64,000 nt of DNA. Origin: NORP240 sp965222175 (GTDB taxonomy: Bacteria > Pseudomonadota > Gammaproteobacteria > Pseudomonadales > Pseudohongiellaceae). The stretch is from positions 186,001 to 250,000 of the forward strand of contig OZ244938.1 in assembly GCA_965222175.1 (NCBI GenBank). Reading direction: 5' to 3'. A program made the translations under genes and the position numbers. Numbering within the stretch: the first letter of the stretch is position 1; every line of letters begins with the position of its first letter. Shown one piece after another: positions 1 to 7,284 of this stretch. Under the pieces are notes generated by a model. It was not told where the DNA came from, did not search any database, and saw only the letters and a program-made list of their open reading frames with translations.

Positions 1-235
1 CGGAACGACGTGCATCGTCATGGTCATGTGCCGGAAAATAAATATATTTCAGATCCTGCTCACGGTGCTGCAGTTGACCCTTGGCTTCCAGCCTGGCCAG
101 CATGGCTCTTACTGCCGAATAGCCTGGTGGGTCCGGTAGCCTGGCCAGGACCTGCTTGGCCGAGGCTTCCTTCAGTTCATAGACGATATCCATGATCTGC
201 CGTTCTCTTCTGCTGAGATGGGTTGCGTTTGCCAT
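1..235 (-). CDS. BlaI/MecI/CopY-family transcriptional repressor (N-terminal part)
   Basis: The reading frame enters from the left edge and starts at the ATG whose complement is 233-235; about 78 codons are present. The product begins MANATHLSRRERQIMDIVY and continues through PPGYSAVRAMLARLEAKG and a KYIYFPAH stretch. These match the winged-helix DNA-binding domain of BlaI/MecI/CopY repressors: the helix-turn-helix, the SAVRAML recognition region, and the wing ending in KY-Y. In this family the C-terminal part dimerises and is often cleaved by a BlaR-type M56 sensor peptidase. Any such partner would lie left of the window. A palindrome sits 27 bases upstream of the start, consistent with autoregulation. 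The C-terminus is not visible. Confidence 0.85.
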   Translation of the reverse strand, partial: MANATHLSRRERQIMDIVYELKEASAKQVLARLPDPPGYSAVRAMLARLEAKGQLQHREQDLKYIYFPAHDHDDARRS

Positions 236-261
236 CGCTTTCCTGCTACTTTTTTAACACT

Positions 262-279
262 GTGCTAAAAAAATAGCAC
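262..279 (-). promoter_or_regulatory. Palindromic operator candidate upstream of the BlaI-type repressor
   Basis: GTGCTA and TAGCAC form a perfect 6+6 inverted repeat around an AAAAAA spacer, in a short AT-rich patch just upstream of the repressor start at 235. BlaI-family repressors usually bind dyads of similar size, so this is the natural candidate for their own operator. The half site is not the classical TACA/TGTA type. Binding is inferred from position and symmetry only. Confidence 0.5.
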
Positions 280-342
280 TATGTGGCGAAAAGTCAAGGG
301 CAAGCAGATACATTCTGCTGTCTGGATCAGGGGGAGTTCAGG

Positions 343-756
343 TCAGCGGTCCAGACCGTCGCGAATAGATTCGACACGTTCCCGGTTGACGCCCATATCG
401 CTGTAACCGACCCGGGATGCCGACCGCACATGGGTTATGCCGGCGTCCGCATCGTACAGAAACTCGACATCGTCGACGAAGCCCATTACTCGACTGGTGA
501 ATTCCGCATACAGGTAATTGCCGTCGCTGGCGACGATTCGGGCCCGGGGCAGACTCATTAACATCCGCTGGATCTCGGCCAGGCTGGCATTCAAGGGTTC
601 CACGTAGTGGCTTTCCCGTTCCTCGAAACTGCACACGCAGTTAGGCGAATCGGGACAATCAGCCAGTCTGCCGCCCAGGTTACCAATATTCTCGGGCGGT
701 TCCCCGGCACAGGCGGACAACAGGGGCAGACAGGCCAGGGTGAAGTGTCTATTCAT
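343..756 (-). CDS. DUF1499 family lipoprotein
   Basis: The 137-residue product has a short lipoprotein signal ending in the lipobox LSAC (Cys16), so the mature protein should be lipid-anchored in the envelope. The mature part carries the DUF1499 hallmarks: a DCPDSPNCVCS segment followed by a VEPL motif and the YAEFTSRVMGFVDDVEF stretch typical of the family. DUF1499 proteins have no established biochemical function. The gene lies between the repressor fragment and the MaoC gene, all on the minus strand, but the gaps (about 60-100 bases) do not prove an operon. Length is normal for the family. Confidence 0.8.
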   Translation of the reverse strand: MNRHFTLACLPLLSACAGEPPENIGNLGGRLADCPDSPNCVCSFEERESHYVEPLNASLAEIQRMLMSLPRARIVASDGNYLYAEFTSRVMGFVDDVEFLYDADAGITHVRSASRVGYSDMGVNRERVESIRDGLDR

Positions 757-815
757 CGGGCTTACTCCAGGTTAACCGGTTCCAAACCATCCAGGTCTGC
801 AGTCCGGGCAGAATT

Positions 816-1277
816 TTACAATACGGTCATACCCAGCCAGTCGGCGATCAGAGCCGGTTTATCCTGACCCTCGATTTCCACGATGACGCGGTGTTTCAGC
901 AGGAACCTGCCGGTTTGTTTTTCGCTGGCTTCAACCAGGGTAAATCGCGCCCGGACCCGACTGTCCACCGGTACCGGATTGATGAAGCGGACCTTGTCCA
1001 GGCCGTAGTTGATTCCCATGACAGCGTTTTTTAACTTGATACCGCCATTGTCATTGCTGAACCTGCTCAGCAGGGAAAGGGTCAGAAAGCCGTGGGCGAT
1101 TGTTGTCCCGAAGGGTGTATCGGCGGCCCGATCCGGATCCACGTGGATAAACTGAAAGTCCTCCGTGGCCTCGGCAAATTTGTTGATTCGCTGCTGATCG
1201 ATTTGAAACCAGTCGGTAACACCGACTTCCCTGCCGATGTAATTGTCCAGTTCCGATGGCTCGATCACATTGCTCAT
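816..1277 (-). CDS. MaoC-like (R)-specific enoyl-CoA hydratase
   Basis: This 153-residue protein has the single hot-dog fold signature of MaoC-like dehydratases. The segment DFQFIHVDPDRA contains the catalytic Asp and His in D-x4-H spacing, and FGTTIAHGFLTLSLLS is the conserved hydratase helix. Such enzymes hydrate trans-2-enoyl-CoA to (R)-3-hydroxyacyl-CoA in fatty acid or polyester metabolism in the cytoplasm. Length is typical. The start codon is preceded by GGGGAG at good spacing. It is transcribed divergently from the UbiH-like gene across a 190-base gap. Substrate chain length cannot be told from the sequence. Confidence 0.88.
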   Translation of the reverse strand: MSNVIEPSELDNYIGREVGVTDWFQIDQQRINKFAEATEDFQFIHVDPDRAADTPFGTTIAHGFLTLSLLSRFSNDNGGIKLKNAVMGINYGLDKVRFINPVPVDSRVRARFTLVEASEKQTGRFLLKHRVIVEIEGQDKPALIADWLGMTVL

Positions 1278-1466
1278 TTGTACGAACTCCCCATTATCTG
1301 CCCGTGCCCCTGGGCTAGGCTACCACATTGCACCTCGGCTGCGTTATCAACCAGAGTGCTGTTATCAGTCAAGTCGTTACCGGGTATTGCCCGAGCGATG
1401 AAAGCCGGTCTGCCATTGGTACGCCACCGCTGTCCCCCCGGGTCACTCCGGCCTATAATGCGCGAC

Positions 1467-2714
1467 ATGGTTACGACACAGACCACGCGGAATTTCGATA
1501 TCGCCATCGTCGGAGGAGGCATGGTGGGTGCGGCGCTGGCCTGTGCACTGGCAGACTTACCGCTGCGCATTGCCGTGTTCGACCGCGCGCGGTTTGACGC
1601 GGACCGGCTGCCCTGCCGCTCCACGGATCTGTCATTCGACAACAGGGTAAGCGCCATCGCTCCCGCGTCCCGGGATTTCCTGGACACTATCGGAGCCTGG
1701 GACACGGTCATGGCCACCCGGGTTTCGCCTTACACCGGTATGCACGTCTGGGACGCAGAGGGCACCGGATCGATTCAATTTTCCGCCGCCGATATTCACC
1801 AGCCCTGCCTTGGCTATATCGTGGAAAACTCGGTCATTCTCCTGGGGCTCCACCGGCGGCTGCAACAACTGGACAATGTCACGCTGATCAGCCCCATTGC
1901 CATCAATGGCTTGCGGCGTATCGCGGACGCTCACGCGGGCAGTATTGAGCTCGCTGCCGAGGATGGCTCACGCTGGCAGGCAAAGTTGCTGCTAGGCGCC
2001 GATGGACCGATGTCGCGGGTCCGCAGCCTTGGCAATTTTACCACCAGGGAATGGGACTACCGGCACCAGGCAGTGGTTACCACGGTGCGCACTGAGTTAC
2101 CGCACCAGGCGACCGCCTTGCAACGATTTATGCCCGCCGGTCCGCTGGCTTTCCTGCCGCTCCACGACGGATCGGATATCAGCGGTGCAGCGCAACACTA
2201 CTGTTCCGTCGTCTGGTCGTCCGTGCCGGAACAGACTGAAGCGATGCTGGCAGAGGATGACCGGCAATTTTCCCGGCGCCTGGCCGCCGGTATCGAACAT
2301 CACCTGGGCGAGGTGCAATGGGTGGACCGGCGCATCGCATTTCCCCTGAGACAGCGCCACGCGGTCAATTACGTGCAGCCCAATGTCGCCCTGTTGGGGG
2401 ATGCCGCCCACACCATCCATCCGCTGGCAGGCCAGGGCGTGAACCTGGGTTTCATGGATGCCAGGGAGCTGGCCCAGGAAATAGGTGCCGCGGTGAAAGC
2501 CGGTCGACCGCCGGGTGATTATGCTGTACTGCGTCGCTATGAGCGCGCCCGCAAGGGACACAACCTGGGGATGATGGGAATCATGGAAGGATTCAAGCTG
2601 TTGTTCGCCCAGGAATCGCTGCCGCTACGCTGGCTTCGCAATACTGGAATGAGCCAGGTCAACCGGGCCGGTTTCATCAAGAATCGATTGATGCGCCGGG
2701 CAATGGGATTGTAA
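1467..2714 (+). CDS. UbiH/UbiF/VisC/COQ6-family FAD-dependent hydroxylase
   Basis: The product (415 residues) is a flavoprotein monooxygenase of the ubiquinone biosynthesis type. It shows the N-terminal dinucleotide-binding GGGMVG (residues 16-21), the GADG motif (177-180), and the family signature GDAAHTIHPLAGQGVN (from 311), which binds the FAD ribityl chain. Homologues hydroxylate the ring of polyprenyl-phenol intermediates (UbiH, UbiF, UbiI). Which position this one modifies is not decided by motifs. The frame is open far upstream, overlapping the divergent MaoC gene, but the recognisable protein begins near the ATG at 1467; an in-frame ATG at 1458 would add three residues. It is convergent with the antiporter gene. 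Confidence 0.88.
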   Translation: MVTTQTTRNFDIAIVGGGMVGAALACALADLPLRIAVFDRARFDADRLPCRSTDLSFDNRVSAIAPASRDFLDTIGAWDTVMATRVSPYTGMHVWDAEGTGSIQFSAADIHQPCLGYIVENSVILLGLHRRLQQLDNVTLISPIAINGLRRIADAHAGSIELAAEDGSRWQAKLLLGADGPMSRVRSLGNFTTREWDYRHQAVVTTVRTELPHQATALQRFMPAGPLAFLPLHDGSDISGAAQHYCSVVWSSVPEQTEAMLAEDDRQFSRRLAAGIEHHLGEVQWVDRRIAFPLRQRHAVNYVQPNVALLGDAAHTIHPLAGQGVNLGFMDARELAQEIGAAVKAGRPPGDYAVLRRYERARKGHNLGMMGIMEGFKLLFAQESLPLRWLRNTGMSQVNRAGFIKNRLMRRAMGL

Positions 2715-2777
2715 GACTGTAACGAACCGGGTCCGGTTTCCCCCGCGGAAAAACAGCATGATCCGCCCTCGGCTCCG

Positions 2778-3740
2778 CTATCCAAATACCTGAAAGCCGA
2801 TAACCACATAGGCAATATAACCGGTCAGTAGGATAAATCCTTCGAATCGGCTGATTCTGCGCCCGGTAACCAGGAATACTATCAGCAGCAGTGCGGTACC
2901 AACCATAACCCACTGGTCGAATTGCAGCATTCTGGCATGAACCGGCAGGGGCTGCAGAAGCGCTGAGAACCCGAGTACGCCCAGCAGGTTGAATATATTG
3001 CTGCCGAGAACATTGCCCACAGCGACATCAGCGTGCCGACGCATCGCGGCGAAAACGGAAATGGAAAGCTCCGGTAACGACGTGCCCGCGGCCACCAGCG
3101 TCAAGCCGATGACGGACTCGGAAACACCAAGGCCTTCGGCGATACCGATGGCCCCGCTCAACAGCACCCTGGCACCCACAATGAGAAACAGCAAGCCGGC
3201 GATAACAGCCGCGCAGATTGACAGGGCAGTCCGTGGCAGGGCGGTAAGCTCCTGGGCCTCGGCCTGGTGAAGCGTCACCGGCACCGTCGCTTGCCGGCTT
3301 TCGGTCCAGTACGCCCACACCAGGTAAGCAACGAGCAACAACAGCAACAGGGTCGCATCGATTCTGGTTACGCTGGTGTCCCAGGCCAGAAAAACAAACA
3401 GCAAGCTTGTCACCACTACCGTGATTGCGTCTCTGCGCAGGATCAGTGGCTTGACCGCCATCGGCGTGATGACGGCACAAAGGCCCAGTATCAGCAGTAT
3501 ATTGCCCGTATTGCTGCCGACGATATTGCCCAGTGCAATTTCCGGACGGTTATTGATGGCCGCGTCAATGGAAACCACCAGCTCCGGCGCAGACGTGCCA
3601 AACCCCACGATGATGAGACCGCTCAACAGCGGCGTTATGCCAAGCCGTCCTGCCGCTGCCAGGGAACCCCTGATCAGGGCTTCGCCACCCAGGGTCAGCA
3701 GGACAATGCCAATAATGAGGTAGATAAAATCCATAACCAT
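2778..3740 (-). CDS. Calcium/sodium antiporter, CaCA family (YrbG-like)
   Basis: The 320-residue membrane protein has the two inverted alpha repeats diagnostic of Ca2+/cation antiporters. The first is GFGTSAPELVVS followed by GNIVGSNTGNILLILG; the second is AAGTSLPELSIS followed by GNVLGSNIFNLLGVLG. The acidic residues in the two PEL motifs bind the cation. About ten hydrophobic segments are visible and the length matches YrbG of Escherichia coli. The first codon could also be the Met two residues later. The gene stands alone, convergent with the hydroxylase gene; a short AACCGG/CCGGTT dyad at 2724-2737 lies between the two stops. Confidence 0.92.
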   Translation of the reverse strand: MVMDFIYLIIGIVLLTLGGEALIRGSLAAAGRLGITPLLSGLIIVGFGTSAPELVVSIDAAINNRPEIALGNIVGSNTGNILLILGLCAVITPMAVKPLILRRDAITVVVTSLLFVFLAWDTSVTRIDATLLLLLLVAYLVWAYWTESRQATVPVTLHQAEAQELTALPRTALSICAAVIAGLLFLIVGARVLLSGAIGIAEGLGVSESVIGLTLVAAGTSLPELSISVFAAMRRHADVAVGNVLGSNIFNLLGVLGFSALLQPLPVHARMLQFDQWVMVGTALLLIVFLVTGRRISRFEGFILLTGYIAYVVIGFQVFG

Positions 3741-4081
3741 TCAACGCCGATGGAAACTGTCCGGGATGCAGCCTGCTCTGCAACCTTCCCGGCGTCCCGC
3801 TACCAGTAGCGCCGGAATCTCCCGGACACGCCAGGGCAACATCCTGAACCGCAGAATAGGCTGAATTGCAGCGGCACCCAGTGCAGTTGCCGTGTTGATT
3901 GTCATTGTCAGGAAAAGGTGGGCCTGGAATTTTCTGACGCTGGACAGATGGCAGCAGGCCGGAAGCGGCGGAATCTGTCAATACGCTGGAGCCCTCCCGA
4001 AACAGGAGAGGCGGTCAGCCTCTTGCTGTCGGCATATCGCGGATTTACCGCCCAGCCAAAAGCAAGTGCTTGTTCAACAGG
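3741..4081. other. Non-coding gap between two minus-strand genes
   Basis: This 341-base stretch lies upstream of the antiporter and downstream of the DUF2189 gene. Short open frames exist on both strands but none has family motifs, a ribosome binding site or a convincing composition. I see no strong terminator or repeat. It probably contains the antiporter promoter. Confidence 0.5.
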
Positions 4082-4927
4082 TTATGACTCCAATTCGGAT
4101 TCCGAGTCCGCCTCGAACTCGATGAGCTTGCGGTAAAGGTGCCAGGTTGCGTGGCCGAGTACGGGCAGCACCAGGGCGAGTCCCATCAACAGGGTCGCCG
4201 CTCCAAGCGCCAGAAGTCCCACAACCACCAGTCCCCACACGCCAAGCACGACGGAATTTGTGGTAAATGCACGGACCGAGACGCTGGCAGCGGTAACGGC
4301 CGTTACCGGTTTATCCAGCGCCAGGGGAAAGCTGACTATGGACAGTGCCATGGCGGCAAAGGCAAACAGGAAACCGACGAAATTGCCGTAGGCGATCAAC
4401 AGCCAGCCTTCGCGGGTGCTGAACAGACGGCCGATAAAACTGCCTGCCGATTCGATGGGCGCGGACCCCATAATGCCGAAGAACAGCAGTTCGGCGCCAT
4501 AGAGCCAGAACAGGTAGAGCAGCGTCATGACGATGGACAGCCCGAGGATCGGGGCAAAGGACGCGGAATGGACAAACCTGTATGCCACGCGCCAGCGCAT
4601 TTCCTCGCCTTTTTCCCGTGAACGGCTCAGGCCGAAAAAGACCACAGCCACGATGGGTCCAAAAAGCGTAAAACCGGCTACCAGGGGAAACAGCAGATAG
4701 CGCAGTTCCTGGTCCAGGGCGAACAGTGTGAAAATCACGGCGGCCAGGGGATAGTACAGAACCAGCAGGGCCACGGCGGAGCTGGGTTTGTTGCTGAAGT
4801 CGTCATAGCCTTTTCTAAGACATTCCCAGAGGTCTTCGATACCGATCCGGTTCACCTTGATATCGGCGGGACTTAAACTGATGTCTTCAAAAAGTGGCTC
4901 GTCGTGTCGCTGGGCAAGATCAACCAT
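4082..4927 (-). CDS. DUF2189 family integral membrane protein
   Basis: The product (281 residues) begins with a hydrophilic stretch, then the conserved DLWECLRKGYDDF segment and about six hydrophobic helices, as in DUF2189 (predicted integral membrane) proteins. The C-terminus is acidic and Ser/Glu rich (ADSESELES). The family is common in proteobacteria and has no assigned function. The gene is monocistronic as far as can be seen, with about 300 bases of apparently non-coding DNA before the next minus-strand gene. A small TCACAC/GTGTGA dyad lies upstream of the start in the likely promoter region. Confidence 0.8.
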   Translation of the reverse strand: MVDLAQRHDEPLFEDISLSPADIKVNRIGIEDLWECLRKGYDDFSNKPSSAVALLVLYYPLAAVIFTLFALDQELRYLLFPLVAGFTLFGPIVAVVFFGLSRSREKGEEMRWRVAYRFVHSASFAPILGLSIVMTLLYLFWLYGAELLFFGIMGSAPIESAGSFIGRLFSTREGWLLIAYGNFVGFLFAFAAMALSIVSFPLALDKPVTAVTAASVSVRAFTTNSVVLGVWGLVVVGLLALGAATLLMGLALVLPVLGHATWHLYRKLIEFEADSESELES

Positions 4928-5224
4928 AACAGTACTGCCTCCTACAAGTGGTTTTCACACAGGCCCGCAGTGTGAGGAGCAGGGTTGCCGGATGATCTTG
5001 TCAGGATCCTCGTGTTATTGTGCCCTGCTTGTCGGTTCAGTCAACGCTATCCAACTACAGTCTGCCGAAGCAGCTACGACTCGATAAATCAACTCCCGAA
5101 ACCCTCACCCTGACAGTGCCAATTCCAAGAAAAATCTATCCTGCTGATTAGTCTACCCGTAAAGCAGCGTGGAATACAGCCCCTGTGGGTCAGCTGTCAC
5201 AGGATCGGAAAACGCCTTATCCAG

Positions 5225-6208
5225 CTACTGACCCTCGGACTCCCGTGCTTCCCGCGCCCGACCGGCACTGAGTATATTGCGGATGGCATGATTGCCTTCG
5301 TGACAGGCGTATTCGTACATTACATAGTCGGGGTCCCGGGTCAGGGGCATGGAGATCTTGAACGGCCGGGTATAGATCTCCGGGTCGGTAACCTGTGCCT
5401 CCCAGATGATCGTGTCCCGGCTGACCCGGGTAAAGCGTTCTTCAACGTGCAGATCCTCGGTAACCGGTACACCCTTGAGTCGCCCGCCTGCCATGCTGCT
5501 GGCGATCATGCCCCGGTCGTTGAAATTGGTGGTCTCCACAACCAGGGTTTCACCTTCCCAGTGGGCTACTGAATCACCCATCCACAGCTTGATCCTGTCG
5601 TCGATGTGAGCGGATTTGTCCAGCGGAATGATGCGCACGTCATGGATCATTTCATAGACGATAGTGATGGTGTCCGGAGTCTGGATAATGCGGTAGGCGT
5701 TGTTGTAGCCGGCCGGCAGCATGGAGCCCGGCACGCCACGGGAAATACAGCGGTCCCACACCGTGTGGTAAATGTAGTCGTCTTCCACGTGGTCAAAATA
5801 GTAATCACGGATTCGCAGTGCCGATTCACGGATGGGGGCACGACCAGTGGCGGGTTCCACGATCAGGGATGTCTGACCGGTTGAGAGCACGGTGTCTCCG
5901 GAGTCCAGCCAGACCTGGTTGTAGCCACCCACGTTACCGCCCGCGGTCACCTCGATATTATTTTCGGCCTCGGCGCGTCGCTGGGCAGTGCGGGCTTCCA
6001 GCGCCGCGATTTCGTCATCGGTGAGGTACGCCCGGTCAGCCAGAGAGGCAGGCCTCTCCATGGGCGTTATGGTCGCGTTGGTCCAGATCCCCTGCAGATC
6101 CGGCTGTCCGTCGGGAGTGCGGTTGTTTACCCAGTCATCCTGTGCCGTCACACCGGCTGCGGTGATCATGGCAAACATCAGGACGCTGCCTGTAGTTATT
6201 CTGCGCAT
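5225..6208 (-). CDS. Secreted protein of unknown function
   Basis: The 327-residue product starts with a Sec signal peptide whose likely cleavage follows GVTAQ. The mature part opens with a TPDGQPDLQGIWTNATITP segment. I know this type of opening from uncharacterised secreted proteins in marine gammaproteobacteria and other environmental bacteria, but I cannot name a domain or reaction. The C-terminal part has a YEYACHEGNHAIRN motif with clustered Cys/His. Translation should be strong: GAGGAGG precedes the ATG. A copy of the recurring CAGAGGTTCC motif overlaps the 5' leader just upstream. No operon partner is adjacent. Confidence 0.7.
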   Translation of the reverse strand: MRRITTGSVLMFAMITAAGVTAQDDWVNNRTPDGQPDLQGIWTNATITPMERPASLADRAYLTDDEIAALEARTAQRRAEAENNIEVTAGGNVGGYNQVWLDSGDTVLSTGQTSLIVEPATGRAPIRESALRIRDYYFDHVEDDYIYHTVWDRCISRGVPGSMLPAGYNNAYRIIQTPDTITIVYEMIHDVRIIPLDKSAHIDDRIKLWMGDSVAHWEGETLVVETTNFNDRGMIASSMAGGRLKGVPVTEDLHVEERFTRVSRDTIIWEAQVTDPEIYTRPFKISMPLTRDPDYVMYEYACHEGNHAIRNILSAGRAREARESEGQ

Positions 6209-6222
6209 TATGGCCTCCTCAA

Positions 6223-6237
6223 GGAACCTCTGACTGA
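6223..6237 (-). repeat. CAGAGGTTCC boundary motif, copy 1
   Basis: On the minus strand this reads TCAGTCAGAGGTTCC and lies in the leader of the secreted-protein gene. On the plus strand GAACC here can pair with GGTTC about 20 bases further on (near 6250), giving a small dyad. The same core appears at five other gene boundaries in the window. Confidence 0.55.
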
Positions 6238-6351
6238 GCAGCCAGGGGTTCTTAACAGTCTCTTTCTTCTATTACTTACTGGCAGACCATAACACAGACC
6301 GCTTCCGGGCAGACAGTATTTCTACCCGGTCGTTCCAATGCGGCCGGCCCG

Positions 6352-7260
6352 TCAGTCGAGACCGCGCTGCATGTATTCGGTGGTGAACAACTGGTCATCC
6401 AGCTCCACATTGTAGCGGACGTCTTCCATCTGCAGCACGCTGGCATGCTGTTGGCGATTGTTTCGCGTGGTAACGACCTGCAGACGCCTGATGGTCCAGA
6501 TGCCGTCCACCTGCTCAATTTCCGAGGCGTTGATGTACTTGATCCGGTTTCCCCGCAATTCCCAGGCCTGGCCGCGTTGTTCGACAAAATTGTCCTTGCG
6601 GATCCAGGTTCGCAGGCGTGAATACCCGGTGGCTTCCTCGGCTTTTTCCCGGAATTCCGGTTTGGGAACGATATCGATCACCCAGCAGTCCTGGCCATCA
6701 ATCACCTCGCTTTCGCTGTAAAAACTGTAGTCGTACCAGGCGATTTCCAGGCCATTGATATCCGCGTAGGTGAAGTCGCTGCCGAGAAAGGAGTCGGAGG
6801 TATCGCTGGAGGCCAGTCGTTTGACCCGTTGGAGAGAGGGCAGGTAAAGCCAGGAATCGTCGTCGCTGTCCGGATCATCCCAATCGTAATTGAGGTAACT
6901 GGTGCCGCGAATATCCGCCGGCGATTCAAACTGCGTCAGGGTACGGTTGTCCTCGCCATAGTCTTTTGAGTACATGCGCAGGTCGCGTTCCCGCTGCCGG
7001 CCCCGACGGTCGATCAGCACCAGACGATAGTCGATAACCGCGGTGTCGCCGTCATATAGCTGGTCACTGCGCTGAATGATGTCCGCGGCGCTGAGCTCGG
7101 CACCATGGCTGGCAGTGTCTAACAGCAGAAAACAGGTGCAGAGCACCAGAACTGAGGTCAGGCCCGGCATAAGCCTGAGTGGTGCCGGCCGCAGGCGGCC
7201 CTGGATGTGCCAGGGCTTTCCCGGACTGCTTGATAGGGTGTAGTCGATTTCCGTGTGCAT
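6352..7260 (-). CDS. LolA-like outer-membrane lipoprotein-sorting family protein, partner of an RND exporter
   Basis: The product (302 residues; 272 if the Met at 7170 is used) has a hydrophobic leader ending near DTASHGAELS. It then shows the beta-rich pattern of the LolA-like family that accompanies MMPL exporters, including the FLGSDFTYADINGLE and YDYSFYSESEVIDGQDCWVIDI stretches. Members are periplasmic and thought to carry lipidic cargo. The upstream exporter gene ends 25 bases before this frame, so the pair is almost certainly one operon. The first 30 residues are not signal-like; the internal Met31, directly before a clean hydrophobic stretch, is the better start on protein grounds. 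Confidence 0.82.
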   Translation of the reverse strand: MHTEIDYTLSSSPGKPWHIQGRLRPAPLRLMPGLTSVLVLCTCFLLLDTASHGAELSAADIIQRSDQLYDGDTAVIDYRLVLIDRRGRQRERDLRMYSKDYGEDNRTLTQFESPADIRGTSYLNYDWDDPDSDDDSWLYLPSLQRVKRLASSDTSDSFLGSDFTYADINGLEIAWYDYSFYSESEVIDGQDCWVIDIVPKPEFREKAEEATGYSRLRTWIRKDNFVEQRGQAWELRGNRIKYINASEIEQVDGIWTIRRLQVVTTRNNRQQHASVLQMEDVRYNVELDDQLFTTEYMQRGLD

Positions 7261-7284
7261 AGGTATAACCAGTTTGTCAGGTGT

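Noticed and set aside
1454..1459. TATAAT box just before the UbiH-like gene
   Set aside because: It is only about 8 bases from the start codon and has no -35 element at proper distance; probably chance, unless the transcript is leaderless.
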